A DNA stretch of 42,150 nt, from the NCBI GenBank assembly GCA_030696525.1, contig JAUYSB010000119.1:1-42150 (forward strand), written 5' to 3'. This stretch comes from Hydrogenophaga sp. GTDB lineage: Bacteria > Pseudomonadota > Gammaproteobacteria > Burkholderiales > Burkholderiaceae_C. Positions 27,009-40,998 of the stretch are shown piece by piece. A program made the position numbers and the translations under genes. Every line of letters starts with the position of its first letter. Position 1 is the stretch's first letter. The notes below the pieces were generated by a model. It did no database searches, was not told the origin of the DNA, and saw only the letters and a list, made by a program, of their open reading frames with translations.

Positions 27009-29782
27009 GGCCTTGGCGAGGCCCTTGGCGCCTGCGCACGCTGCTGGTGGGGCAGTTCCTCACCGCCATGCTGGTGGCGGTGCTGGTGCTGACCGCCATG
27101 ATGGTGTTCTGGCGCCTGCCACTGGTGCAGCAGCAGACCCGGGAGGAACAGGCCCGCGTGGCCGACCTGGCGCTGGCCAACATGGAGCAGGGCCTGGACA
27201 GCACCCAGTCGCTCATGTCCACCCTGACGGGGCTGGCCGACTCCGCCGGTGGCCCGGCGGCAGCGGTGGCGGCCGACATTTTTGCCGTCACCACACGCCA
27301 GCTGCTGCTGAGCGACAACCTGCTCGACGGCATCTACCTACTCGACGACACGCTCACCCTGCGCGTGGCGCTGCTGCGCCACGGCGTGGTGGCGCAGGCC
27401 GGCGAGTGGGTGGGCAACGATCTGAGCGCGGTGGAAGTGCTGCGCCGCGCGCGCCAGCAGAACACCCTGCAGTGGAGCGCCCAGTTCCTGTCGCCGATCC
27501 AGGGCAAGCCGGTGGTGGCGGTGGCCGTGCCGTTTCAGGGTGGTGTGCTGCTGGGCGAGCTGTCCATGGACCGCCTGGTGAGCCTGACCAACCGCCCCAA
27601 CCAGCGCGACGGCCTGCTGCTGCTGGCGGTGGACAACCGGGGCGCCCTCGTCTCTGCGCCCAACCTGCGCCTGGTGCGCGAACGCACCAACCTGATGAAC
27701 CTGCCCCTGGTGCGCTCGGCCCTGGCCGGCGACCAGGCCAGCGGGCGCTTCGAGTTCGATGGTCAGGCCTACCAGGGCACGGCGCGCCTGTCGCAGCGCC
27801 TGGGCTGGGGGCTGTTGGTGGCCTACCCGCAGGCGGTGGCGCTGGCCGCACGCGACGCCGCCATCCTGATCGCGGTGGTGACGCTGTCGCTGGCGCTGAC
27901 GGTGGGTGTGGTCACGGCGGCCTGGCTGGCGCAACGCATTGACCGGGTGGTGCACGGCGCCATGGACTTTGCCCAGCAGATGGCGGCCGGGCGCTACGAC
28001 GGCCAGCCGCGCGGCAGCGGCATTGTCGAACTGCAGCGTCTGGGCACCGATCTCAAGGAGGTGGCCCGCGCCATTGCCCAGCGCGAGCGCCAGCTGGCCG
28101 ATCAGGACCGGCGCTTTCGCGAGCTGGTGGAGAACACCGCCGACCTGGTGATCGAACTGGACCGCGAGGGCACCGTGGCCTACACCAACCCCGCTGCCGA
28201 ACAGGCCCTGGGGCAGCCCGGGCAGCCGGCGCAGGGCCGGCCGATTGCCGACCTGGTGGTGGAGAGCGAACGCGCCATGGTGCAGGATTTTGTGGACGCC
28301 GGCGACAGGCTGCGCCAGCCCACCTACCGCCAGGACCTGCGCATGCACGGCGCAGGCGGCGCGCTGCGCGACATCGCCTGGAGCTCCAGCGTGGACCGCA
28401 GCGCCGATGGCCGCTTCCAGGGCTTTCGCTGCATCGGCATCGACGTCACCAGCCAGCGCGCCGCCGAAGCCGCCGTGCGGCGCAGCGAGGAGCGCCTGCG
28501 CACCATCCTCGACAGCACCCCCGCGCTGGCGGTGCAGTGGTTCGATGCGGACGGCCGCGTGCTGGAGTGGAACACCGCTTCCGCCGGGCTGCTCGGCTGG
28601 ACCAAGGAAGAAGCGCTGGGCCGGCGTCTGGACGAGCTGATCTACACGCCCGAGCAGCAGCACGACTTCATGCAGATCCTGGCCGAGGTCGGGCGCACCG
28701 GCCAGCCCTATGGTCCCTACGAGGGCGAGGTGCACGACCGCGCCGGGCGCGCCCGCTGGCTGCTGTCCACCACCATCGGTGTGGCGGGCGATGTGGCGCG
28801 CGGCGAGTCGGCCATGATTTTTGTCTGCCTGGACGTGGACATCAGCGACCGCAAGCAGGCTGAGGCCGCCCTGCTGGAGCTCAACGCGCAGCTGGAAGGC
28901 CGCATCGAGGAGCGCACGCGCAGCCTGTCGATCGCCAACACCGAACTGGAGCAGGCGCTGACGACGGTGCAACTGGCGCAGGAGCGCCTGGTGGCCTCGC
29001 AGGACCGCCTGGTGCAGTCGGAGAAGCTGGCCTCGCTGGGCTCGCTGGTGGCCGGCGTGGCGCACGAGCTCAACACGCCCATCGGCAACGGGCGCATGGC
29101 CGTGTCCACACTGAAGGAGCGGGTGGTCCAGTTCAGGCGCCAGATCGAACAGGGCCTCAAGCGCTCTGACCTCGACGCCTTTGTGACCCAGGTGGACACC
29201 GGCGGCGCCATCGCGCTGCGCAACCTGGAGCGGGCCAGCGAACTGCTCAGCAGTTTCAAGCAGGTGGCGGTGGACCAGACCAGCGACCAGCGGCGGCGCT
29301 TCCGGCTGCGCGAGGTGGTGGAGGAGATCGTGCTCACCCTGCAGCCCAGCTTCAAGCGCAGCGCCCACGAGGTGGTGTGCCAGGTGCCCGACCAGATCGA
29401 GCTCGACAGCTACCCCGGCGCCCTGGGCCAGGTGCTGACCAACCTGATCCAGAACGCCCACATCCATGGCCTCGAAGGTTTGCAGCGTGGCCGCATCGAC
29501 GTCCGCGCCGAGCTGCGCGGCAGCGAGGTCTGCCTGTCGGTGGCCGACAACGGCAGGGGCATCCCCGAGGCCAGCCAGCGCCACGTGTTCGACCCGTTCT
29601 ACACCACCAAACTCGGCCAGGGCGGCAGCGGCCTGGGCCTGCCCATCGTGCGCAACATCGTCTCCGGTGCGCTGGGTGGCAGCATCGATTTTCACAACCT
29701 CGACACGGGGGGTGTCGTGTTCGAGGTGGTCCTGCCGTTGACCGCGCCCTCGGCACCCGCCGTGCCGGCCGCCAGCGCATGA
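27005..29782 (+). CDS. Membrane sensor histidine kinase with periplasmic domain and two PAS domains
   Basis: This 925-residue kinase starts at a TTG (27005) overlapping the previous stop; later ATGs would remove part of the first membrane helix. Layout: membrane helix about 12-35, a periplasmic cache-like domain to about 280, a second helix about 283-308, HAMP-like linker, PAS about 365-485 and about 490-610, a coiled coil, a phosphoacceptor H687 (AHELNTPIG) and an HATPase domain with DNGRGIP and GGSGLGLPI. No receiver domain is attached, so it must phosphorylate a separate regulator; the REC-EAL protein two genes upstream is the obvious candidate. The overlapping binding-protein gene suggests that it reads ligand through that lipoprotein. 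Confidence 0.92.
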   Translation: MRPWRGPWRLRTLLVGQFLTAMLVAVLVLTAMMVFWRLPLVQQQTREEQARVADLALANMEQGLDSTQSLMSTLTGLADSAGGPAAAVAADIFAVTTRQLLLSDNLLDGIYLLDDTLTLRVALLRHGVVAQAGEWVGNDLSAVEVLRRARQQNTLQWSAQFLSPIQGKPVVAVAVPFQGGVLLGELSMDRLVSLTNRPNQRDGLLLLAVDNRGALVSAPNLRLVRERTNLMNLPLVRSALAGDQASGRFEFDGQAYQGTARLSQRLGWGLLVAYPQAVALAARDAAILIAVVTLSLALTVGVVTAAWLAQRIDRVVHGAMDFAQQMAAGRYDGQPRGSGIVELQRLGTDLKEVARAIAQRERQLADQDRRFRELVENTADLVIELDREGTVAYTNPAAEQALGQPGQPAQGRPIADLVVESERAMVQDFVDAGDRLRQPTYRQDLRMHGAGGALRDIAWSSSVDRSADGRFQGFRCIGIDVTSQRAAEAAVRRSEERLRTILDSTPALAVQWFDADGRVLEWNTASAGLLGWTKEEALGRRLDELIYTPEQQHDFMQILAEVGRTGQPYGPYEGEVHDRAGRARWLLSTTIGVAGDVARGESAMIFVCLDVDISDRKQAEAALLELNAQLEGRIEERTRSLSIANTELEQALTTVQLAQERLVASQDRLVQSEKLASLGSLVAGVAHELNTPIGNGRMAVSTLKERVVQFRRQIEQGLKRSDLDAFVTQVDTGGAIALRNLERASELLSSFKQVAVDQTSDQRRRFRLREVVEEIVLTLQPSFKRSAHEVVCQVPDQIELDSYPGALGQVLTNLIQNAHIHGLEGLQRGRIDVRAELRGSEVCLSVADNGRGIPEASQRHVFDPFYTTKLGQGGSGLGLPIVRNIVSGALGGSIDFHNLDTGGVVFEVVLPLTAPSAPAVPAASA

Positions 29783-29877
29783 GCGCTGGCAAACCCGGCC
29801 TCACATCCTGCAGAATGCCGGGCACACACAGCGGTGTGGGGGCCACCCGCGGCCCGCACCGCCCACCAGGAGCACAC

Positions 29878-30707
29878 ATGTCTGCGCGTTCGAATCTGCG
29901 TCCCGCCGTTCTGATGGCGATGCTGGCCCTGACGCTGTCCCTGCCTGTCCAGGCGCAGGGCAGCGGCGGCGGCACCACGGCCGGCAGCCGCCTGCAGCAC
30001 ATCCAGACCAGCAAGAAGCTGCGGGTGTGCATCTGGCCCGACTACTACGGCATCAGCCTGCGCAGCCCGCGCACCCAGCAGCTGGCCGGGGTCGACGCCG
30101 ACCTCGCGCTCGAATTCGGCAAGGACCTCGGCGTGGCGGTGGAATTCATCGACAGCTCCTTCGCACGCCTGGTCGGCGACGTCACCGGCAACCAGTGCGA
30201 CGTGGCCATGTTCGCCGTCGGTGTCACGCCGCAGCGCGCCGAAAAGCTGATGTTTGCGCGGCCCACACTGGCCAGCGACATCTACGCCATCACCACCCGC
30301 AGCAACCGGCGCATCAAGGCCTGGGACGACATCGACAAACCCGGCGTGGTGGTGGCCGTGATGAAAGGCACCTTGCACGAGCCGGTGATGCGTGCGCGCC
30401 TGAAGGCCGCCACGCTGCTGGTGGTGGACACGCCCATGGCACGCGAGCAGGAGGTCGAGTCGGGTCGGGCCGATGTGTTCATGACCGACTTTCCGTACAG
30501 CCGGCGCATGCTGGAGACCACCGACTGGGCCCGCCTGGTGGCCCCCACCAGCACCTACCACCTGACCGAATACGCCTACGCGGTGGCACCCGGCGACATG
30601 CCATGGTTCAACCGGGTCGAGCAGTTCGTGCGCGACATCAAACGCGACGGCCGCCTGCTGCGCGCCGCCAGCCGTTACCGGCTGGAGTCGATTGTTGTGC
30701 CGAACTG

Positions 30708-30708
<1 letters not shown>
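29878..30708 (+). CDS. Periplasmic amino-acid-type solute-binding protein (SBP_bac_3), probable kinase co-receptor
   Basis: This 276-residue exported protein has a signal peptide of about 27 residues (ALTLSLPVQAQ) and the family-3 binding fold (KKLRVCIWPDYYGIS, VDADLALEFGKDLGV, CDVAMFAVGVTPQRAE). The ATG at 29878 has an AGGAG ribosome site; the long frame upstream of it lies inside the kinase gene. The TGA stop overlaps by one base the ATG of the next kinase gene (TGATG), so the pair is coupled as in the preceding binding protein-kinase pair. No transporter subunits are present. The ligand is unknown, possibly an amino acid or organic acid. Confidence 0.88.
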
Positions 30709-35216
<4,508 letters not shown>

Positions 35217-35221
35217 GGTGC

Positions 35222-35743
35222 TCAGTCGATTTCCAGACCGCCCAGCTGCCAGATCGAGCGTTCGTAGTAGGTGGGGTTCTGCAGGGCCGGGTTGCTGTCA
35301 AAGGGGTAGACGACAAACAGCGGCCCCTTGGTGCGCACGGGGATGGGCTGGTCGTTCATGCGGTGGGCCAGCACCATGTCGAACTTGGTCGTGTCGTCCA
35401 GCGGGATGGCGATCTTGTAGTCGTTCAGGGCCACCGCCTTGAGCGTCTGGCCCTGCGCCTTGACGGCGGCCAGCACGTCGCGCAGCAGCGGACCGGTGAA
35501 CTTCACGGGCGCCTTTTCCCAGGGCGTCATGGTGGTGAAGGTCTTCTGCGGCAACGCTTCCAGCATGGCCAGGTCGAACACCGCCTTGTTGCCCCGGTTG
35601 GGCGCGCCCAGCTTGCCGCTGACGGTGAGCACCACCTTGCCCTTGGGCGCGTTCAGCGCCCAGCCAGTGGTGGGCAGCAGGCCCGCGGACAACAGCGCGA
35701 GTGCGCTCAGCAGGGCGGGAACAAAGTGGCGGCGGTGGGTCAT
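35222..35743 (-). CDS. Exported molybdopterin-fold (sulfite oxidase-like) protein without cysteine
   Basis: This 173-residue protein starts at the ATG at 35743 with an AAGGAC ribosome site and has a Sec signal peptide (residues 1-29, ending TGWA-L). The mature part resembles the oxidoreductase molybdopterin-binding fold of the YedY/sulfite oxidase type (VLTVSGKLG near the start; a FTGPLLRDVL segment; NDYKIAIPLDD; VYPFD). That fold normally holds one cysteine that ligates molybdenum, but this protein has no cysteine at all; the equivalent segment reads FTTMTPWEK. It is cotranscribed with the hybrid kinase (five-base gap) and may be a ligand- or partner-binding accessory of that kinase and not an enzyme. 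The upstream 270-base gap carries an AT-rich promoter region. Confidence 0.82.
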   Translation of the reverse strand: MTHRRHFVPALLSALALLSAGLLPTTGWALNAPKGKVVLTVSGKLGAPNRGNKAVFDLAMLEALPQKTFTTMTPWEKAPVKFTGPLLRDVLAAVKAQGQTLKAVALNDYKIAIPLDDTTKFDMVLAHRMNDQPIPVRTKGPLFVVYPFDSNPALQNPTYYERSIWQLGGLEID

Positions 35744-36013
35744 GCTCAGGTCCTTGGGTTCTGCGCAAAATGACAACTTGTGGTCGTCAAAAGCAAAAAA
35801 TTTAACATTAACCTGAACTTTAGCGCGAATCACGGCGCAGTTCCATGGGTTTTGTCGTCTAAACAGCGCCTGTTGGTGGAAGAAATTTCACAAGGATCAC
35901 ATCAGGCGATCATTTGTATTGTTTGCGAGCTGTCCCACCGGGCGGCTCCGATCGGGCCGGCGCCGCAGGCACCTGGACCGGTGCCGGCGAATTCCGGCGA
36001 AAATACGGCCCTG

Positions 36014-36102
36014 GCCCCGATGGTGAAATCGGTAGACACAGCAGACTTAAAATCTGCCGCCCTTCATCGGGCGTACCGGTTCGATTCCGGTTCGGGGCAC
36101 CA
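36014..36102 (+). tRNA. tRNA-Leu (UAA anticodon)
   Basis: The acceptor stem GCCCCGA/TCGGGGC pairs perfectly, discriminator A and an encoded CCA follow (36099-36102). The anticodon stem GCAGA/TCTGC encloses the loop CTTAAAA with anticodon TAA, reading UUA/UUG. A long class II variable arm (about CCGCCCTTCATCGGGCG) and the T-arm GGTTCGATTCC are present. Length is 89 bases. Confidence 0.97.
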
Positions 36103-36140
36103 GGCGACGTGACGGCCAGCCATTTTTGAGAGTACAGACC

Positions 36141-36767
36141 ATGACCCCTTACGACGCCCCCTTCGAAATCCACGTCCACGGCGACGTGCCGCTGCGCGAC
36201 GACGTGGCCTTTGCCCAGATCCAGGAAGCCTTGAAGCCGCTGTGGGTGTACGCCGGCGCCAAGTCGCTGGCCGACGGTGCGGCCAGTGCCTACGAGGACG
36301 AGCCCGGCATCCGTTTCGATGCGCCCCAGCACCTGCTGCAGGTGTGCTGGACGGTCAGCGGCGACGAGGATTTCCGCCAGGTGATCGAGGAGACCTGCAT
36401 GGCGCTCAACGACATCGCCGCCGCCGGTGCCGCGCTGGAGGTGTCCTTCTACGACACCGAGTTCGACGAAGAGACCGAGGACGACGAGGCCGAATCGCGC
36501 GACGATTTCATGATGTGTTTTGTCGGCCCGACGCCGGCGGCCATCATGCAGGTGCAGCGCGACCTGCTGGTGCAGGACGTGGTGCACATCATGGAGCGCC
36601 ACTTCGACGCCTCGGAGCTGGGCGACGTGGTGGGCGCCATCGACAAGCTGTTCTCCAACCGCTTCGACGCGCTGATCAACTCCATGCAGCTGGGCCGTCC
36701 GCCGCGTGGCCCGGGCGGCTCCGCGGGCGGGCACGGCGGCCCGCGCAAGCCGCGTCACCTGCACTGA
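36141..36767 (+). CDS. Conserved acidic protein of unknown function (possibly DUF6806)
   Basis: This is a 208-residue soluble protein without signal peptide or membrane segment. It has an acidic middle (around FDEETEDDEAESRDD) and a C-terminal glycine/proline/arginine-rich tail of about 25 residues ending in histidines. The pattern resembles a Burkholderiales-specific family that I tentatively connect with DUF6806, without a known function. The ATG at 36141 is chosen; a TTG at 36126 would add five residues. It lies between a tRNA gene and an MFS transporter gene (10-base gap), so it may be cotranscribed with the transporter. I cannot assign a role. Confidence 0.7.
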   Translation: MTPYDAPFEIHVHGDVPLRDDVAFAQIQEALKPLWVYAGAKSLADGAASAYEDEPGIRFDAPQHLLQVCWTVSGDEDFRQVIEETCMALNDIAAAGAALEVSFYDTEFDEETEDDEAESRDDFMMCFVGPTPAAIMQVQRDLLVQDVVHIMERHFDASELGDVVGAIDKLFSNRFDALINSMQLGRPPRGPGGSAGGHGGPRKPRHLH

Positions 36768-36777
36768 TCCGCGCCAC

Positions 36778-38085
36778 ATGGCACAGGGCCTGAGCGGCGC
36801 ACTCAACCCCGGCGTGCGCCGCCGCGAGGTGTTCGGCTGGGCCATGTACGACTTCGCCAACTCGGGCTACACCACGGTGGTGCTGACGGCGGTGTTTGCC
36901 GCCTACTTCGTGGGCGGCGTGGCCGGCGGTGCGCCCTGGGCCACCTTTGCCTGGACGGCGGCGCTCAGCGTGTCCTATGCCATCGTGATGCTGAGCATGC
37001 CCACGCTGGGGGCGCTGGCCGATCTGCGTGCCAACAAGAAGCGCCTGCTGTGGGTGTGCACGGTGGGCTGTGTGCTGAGCACCGCCGCGCTGGCCCTGGT
37101 GGGGCCGGGCGAGGTGGCGCTCGCCGTGGCGCTGCTCATCCTCTCCAACATGTTTTATTCCTGGGGCGACTCGCTGATCGCCGCCTTTTTGCCCGAACTG
37201 GCGCGCCCACAGGCCATGGGCCGGGTGAGCGGCTGGGGCTGGAGCCTGGGCTACGTGGGCGGCATGTTGGCGCTGGGGCTTAGCCTGGGTTATGTGTTGT
37301 GGGCCCAGGCCCAGGGCCGGCCTGCGGCGCAGTTTGTGCCGGTCACCATGCTGATCACGGCGGCGGTGTTTGCCGTGGCGGCGCTGTTCACCTTTGCCTT
37401 GCTGCGCGAACGCGCACAACCCAACCCGAAGGCGCTGGCCCAGGGCGGGCTGCGCGCCTCGTTGGCGCGGCTGCACGCCACCTGGCGGGTGGCGCGCCAC
37501 TACCGCGACTTCATGTGGCTCATGGCCTGCGCCGTGGCCTACCAGGGCGGTGTGGCGGTGGCCATCACGCTGGCGGCCATCTACGCCGAGCAGGTGGTGG
37601 GCTTTGAATCGCAGGAAACCATGGTGTTGATCTTCGCGCTCAACATCGCTGCCGCCGTGGGCGCTTTTGCCTTTGGCTACGGCCAGGACCGGCTGGGCCA
37701 CAAGCGGGCGCTGGCCATCACCCTGGTGGGCTGGATCGCCACCTGTGTCATCGCGGCGCTCTCCACCACCAAGGGCATGTTCTGGTACGCGGCCGTGATT
37801 GCCGGGCTGTGCATGGGATCGAGCCAGTCGGCCGGGCGCGCCATGGCCGGCCTGCTGGCGCCGCCCGCCCAGCGGGCCGAGTTCTACGGCCTGTGGACCT
37901 TTGCCACCCGCCTGGCCAGCATCGTGGGGCCGTTGACCTACGGCGCCATCACCTGGGCCACCGGCGGAAACCACCGGCTGGCCATCCTGTCCACCGCCGC
38001 GTTGTTTGTCATCGGTCTGCTGTTGCTGTGGCCGGTGGACATGGCGCGCGGCGAACGCGCGGCGGCCGAAACGCCACAGCCGTGA
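36778..38085 (+). CDS. MFS transporter, UMF1 (Atg22-like) family
   Basis: This 435-residue protein is predicted to cross the membrane about 12 times, with long hydrophobic stretches throughout. The UMF1 family opening (EVFGWAMYDFANSGYTTVVLTAVF) and the GALADLRANKKRLL loop 2-3 motif are clear. Substrates of this family are not well established; the eukaryotic relative Atg22 exports amino acids from vacuoles. The stop overlaps by four bases the GTG start of the metallopeptidase gene (GTGA), showing coupling. The start at 36778 is the ATG nearest the conserved region; no strong ribosome site is seen. Confidence 0.9.
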   Translation: MAQGLSGALNPGVRRREVFGWAMYDFANSGYTTVVLTAVFAAYFVGGVAGGAPWATFAWTAALSVSYAIVMLSMPTLGALADLRANKKRLLWVCTVGCVLSTAALALVGPGEVALAVALLILSNMFYSWGDSLIAAFLPELARPQAMGRVSGWGWSLGYVGGMLALGLSLGYVLWAQAQGRPAAQFVPVTMLITAAVFAVAALFTFALLRERAQPNPKALAQGGLRASLARLHATWRVARHYRDFMWLMACAVAYQGGVAVAITLAAIYAEQVVGFESQETMVLIFALNIAAAVGAFAFGYGQDRLGHKRALAITLVGWIATCVIAALSTTKGMFWYAAVIAGLCMGSSQSAGRAMAGLLAPPAQRAEFYGLWTFATRLASIVGPLTYGAITWATGGNHRLAILSTAALFVIGLLLLWPVDMARGERAAAETPQP

Positions 38086-38609
38086 GCACGCCGCTCAAAT
38101 ACCTCTCGGCCTACTCGCCCGACGTGCAACAGCAGGCGCGCGGATTGCTCGACGGCGGGCGCCTGCCGGCCTGGCTGCTGCAGCGCCACCCGCAGGCACA
38201 CGGCAAACGCAACGACAGCGCGCTCTACGCGCACGTGGAAGACCTGCGTCAAACCCACATGCGTCAGACGCCGCGCCTGGACCGCGTGTGTTTTGACAGC
38301 AAGCTGCATGTGGTGCAGCACGCGCTGGGCTTGCACACGCGGGTGTCGCGCGTGCAGGGCAGCAAGCTCAAGGCAGCGCGCGAGATCCGCATTGGCGCCG
38401 TGTTCCGCGACGCGCCGCCGGCCTTTCTCGACATGATCACGGTGCACGAGCTGGCCCACCTGCGCGAGCGCGAACACGACCGCGCCTTTTACCGCCTGTG
38501 CACACACATGCTGCCCGATTACCACCAGATCGAGCTGGAGCTGCGCCTCTACCTCACCCACCTGGAAGCGGGTGGCGAGCGGCTGTGGGCGTTGCCGTCA
38601 GAGGTTTGA
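38082..38609 (+). CDS. YgjP-like metallopeptidase domain protein
   Basis: This 175-residue protein resembles the YgjP/DUF45 family of small zinc metallopeptidases, related to M48. The HExxH zinc motif is present as HELAH, and a downstream histidine (REHDRAFYRLC) can supply the third ligand, as in YgjP proteins. The GTG at 38082 is chosen because it overlaps the transporter's stop codon and the family-like sequence begins immediately after. Earlier in-frame ATGs lie inside the transporter gene. Its end overlaps the end of the converging murI region by 12 bases. Function is unknown; a role in protein quality control is possible. Confidence 0.85.
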   Translation: MSTPLKYLSAYSPDVQQQARGLLDGGRLPAWLLQRHPQAHGKRNDSALYAHVEDLRQTHMRQTPRLDRVCFDSKLHVVQHALGLHTRVSRVQGSKLKAAREIRIGAVFRDAPPAFLDMITVHELAHLREREHDRAFYRLCTHMLPDYHQIELELRLYLTHLEAGGERLWALPSEV

Positions 38610-39418
38610 GACGGGCAGCTGCACGCCGGCGCAGGCCTGCGCCGGCAGTTGCAGCCAGCGCGCTGCGGCGGCCTGCAGGGCGGGCAGATCGCCGGTGGTG
38701 AACAGCCGCACGGCGCCACCCTCAGTGGCCACCTGACCCGATGTTTCCAGCAACCGGCGCGTCTGCCGTGCCACCGGCGCGCCGGTGTCCAGCAGCGCCA
38801 CGCCCGGCCCCAGCAGGGCACGCAGCGTGTCTTGTGCAAACACGTAGTGGGTGCAGCCCAGCACCATGGTGTCGATGGGGCCCAGCGCCTGGGTGTAGCG
38901 CCGGCACAGCTCAGTGACCTGTGCGCTGGCCTCGGCCTCCACGGTGCAGCGTTCGATCGCGTGGGCCAGGCCATCACAAGCCTGAAGGACAAACGCGACC
39001 CGTGCGGGCATGCCCGCGAGCAACTGGGCAAACCGGGCGCTGTTCAGCGTGCCCCGGGTGGCCATCACGCCCACGCGCCCGCTGCGCGTGTGCGCCACGG
39101 CGGGTTTCAGCGCCGGCTCCACGCCCACAATGGGCAGTTGCGGGTGCGTGCTGCGCAGGGCGTGCACGGCGGCAGCGGTGGCCGTGTTGCAGGCCACCAC
39201 CAGCGCCTTGACCTGGTGTCGGGTGATCAGGTGGTCGACAATGGCCAGCGAGCGCGCGGTCACAAAGGCCTCGCCGCGCTCGCCGTAGGGCGCATGGGCG
39301 CTGTGGCCAGGTAGACGAAGCGCTCGTGGGGCAGCTCGGCGCGCAAGGCCTGCAGCACGCTGAGGCCACCGACACCGCTGTCGAAAACGCCTATGGGCGC
39401 CGAAAGCCGCAAGCGCAA
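38598..39418 (-). pseudogene. murI: Glutamate racemase, split by an apparent one-base deletion
   Basis: Two open frames together make one glutamate racemase (L-to-D-glutamate for peptidoglycan). The N-terminal part reads [23 protein letters not shown] in one frame, starting at TTG 39418 or 39412. The rest, from about [13 protein letters not shown], lies in the next frame, with both catalytic cysteines (ACNTATA and GCTHY). At about 39304-39305 the family motif [16 protein letters not shown] is broken: one C (+ strand) is missing from what would be CTGTCGGCCAGG. Restoring that base joins the frames and recreates the expected D-S-A-H-A-P-Y-G. It follows the fumarase gene with a four-base gap. 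It is either a real mutation or a sequencing error; murI is usually essential unless a second copy exists. Confidence 0.85.
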
Positions 39419-39422
39419 ACGA

Positions 39423-40970
39423 TCAACCAGCGATGGCGATGCCCTTGAACTCGCCCGAGGCGATGCGCTTGCTCCACTCGGCGGGGCCGGTGATGTGGGC
39501 GCTGGTGCCACCCGAATCGACCGCCACGGTCACAGGCATGTCCACCACGTCGAACTCGTAGATGGCTTCCATGCCCAGGTCTTCAAAGCCCACCACCTTG
39601 GCGGTCTTGATGGCCTTGGAGACCAGGTAGGCGGCGCCGCCCACGGCCATCAGGTAGGCGCTCTTGTGCTGCTTGATGGACTCGATGGCGACCGGGCCGC
39701 GCTCGGCCTTGCCGATCATGGCGATCAGGCCGGTCTGGGCCAGCATCATCTCGGTGAAGCCGTCCAGGCGGGTGGCGGTGGTGGGGCCGGCCGGACCCAC
39801 GGCCTCGCCCTTGACCGGATCGACCGGGCCAACGTAGTAGATGACGCGGTTGGTGAAGTCCACCGGCAGCTTTTCGCCCTTCGCCAGCATGTCCTGGATG
39901 CGCTTGTGGGCGGCGTCGCGGCCGGTCAGCATCTTGCCGTTGAGCAGCAGGGTCTGGCCGGGTTTCCAGCTCGCCACTTCGGCGGGCGTGAGGGTGTCGA
40001 GGTTGACGCGCTGGCTCTTCTGGGTGTCGGGTTCCCAGTTGACGTTGGGCCACAGGTCCAGGCTGGGCGGGTCGAGGTAGACCGCGCCGCTGCCGTCCAG
40101 CACGAAGTGCGCGTGGCGGGTGGCCGCGCAGTTGGGGATCATGGCCACCGGCTTGCTGGCCGCGTGGGTGGGGTACATCTTGATCTTGACGTCCAGCACC
40201 GTGGTCAGGCCGCCCAGGCCCTGCGCACCAATGCCCAGGGCGTTGACCTTTTCATACAGCTCCAGGCGCATCTCTTCCACGCGGTCGAGCTTCTCGCCCT
40301 TGGCGGCCTTGGCCTGCAGCTCGTACATGTCGATGTCGTCCATCAGGCTTTCCTTGGCCATCAGCACGGCTTTTTCGGCCGTGCCGCCAATGCCGATGCC
40401 CAGCATGCCCGGCGGGCACCAGCCGGCGCCCATGGTGGGCACGGTTTTCAGCACCCAGTCGACCACGTTGTCGCCCGGGTTGAGCATCACCATCTTGGAC
40501 TTGTTCTCGCTGCCGCCGCCCTTGGCGGCCACGGTCACTTCCACCGTGTTGCCGGGCACGATCTCGGTGAAGATCACGGCCGGCGTGTTGTCCTTGGTGT
40601 TCTTGCGCAGGAACTGCGGGTCGGCCACAACGGAGGCGCGCAGCGTGTTGTCGGGGTGGTTGTAGCCCCGGCGCACACCTTCGTTGATGGCGTCGTCCAG
40701 GCTGCCGGTGAAACCTTCCCAGCGCACGTCCATGCCCACTTTCAGGAACACGTTGACGATGCCGGTGTCCTGGCAGATCGGGCGGTGGCCGGTGGCGCTC
40801 ATCTTGCTGTTGGTCAGGATCTGCGCGATCGCGTCCTTGGACGCGGCGCTCTGCTCGCGCTCGTAGGCGCGGGCCAAGTGGGCGATGTAGTCGGTCGGGT
40901 GGTAGTAGCTGATGTATTGCAGGGCGCCGGCGATGGATTCGATCAGGTCGGCTTGGCGGATGGTGCTCAT
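39423..40970 (-). CDS. Fumarate hydratase, class I (4Fe-4S)
   Basis: This 515-residue iron-sulfur fumarase converts fumarate to malate in the TCA cycle. Both halves of the class I enzyme are joined in one chain, as in FumA/FumB. The three cluster cysteines are recognisable in HRPICQDTG (N-terminal), AGWCPPG (middle) and [10 protein letters not shown]. The C-terminal beta domain carries [16 protein letters not shown] and the [13 protein letters not shown] stretch. The start [10 protein letters not shown] has the usual class I N-terminus. It lies directly upstream of murI (four-base gap) and downstream of the YqhA-like gene (about 28 bases). Confidence 0.96.
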   Translation of the reverse strand: MSTIRQADLIESIAGALQYISYYHPTDYIAHLARAYEREQSAASKDAIAQILTNSKMSATGHRPICQDTGIVNVFLKVGMDVRWEGFTGSLDDAINEGVRRGYNHPDNTLRASVVADPQFLRKNTKDNTPAVIFTEIVPGNTVEVTVAAKGGGSENKSKMVMLNPGDNVVDWVLKTVPTMGAGWCPPGMLGIGIGGTAEKAVLMAKESLMDDIDMYELQAKAAKGEKLDRVEEMRLELYEKVNALGIGAQGLGGLTTVLDVKIKMYPTHAASKPVAMIPNCAATRHAHFVLDGSGAVYLDPPSLDLWPNVNWEPDTQKSQRVNLDTLTPAEVASWKPGQTLLLNGKMLTGRDAAHKRIQDMLAKGEKLPVDFTNRVIYYVGPVDPVKGEAVGPAGPTTATRLDGFTEMMLAQTGLIAMIGKAERGPVAIESIKQHKSAYLMAVGGAAYLVSKAIKTAKVVGFEDLGMEAIYEFDVVDMPVTVAVDSGGTSAHITGPAEWSKRIASGEFKGIAIAG

Positions 40971-40998
40971 GGCTTGGCTCCGGTGAAGGGTGGGGCGT

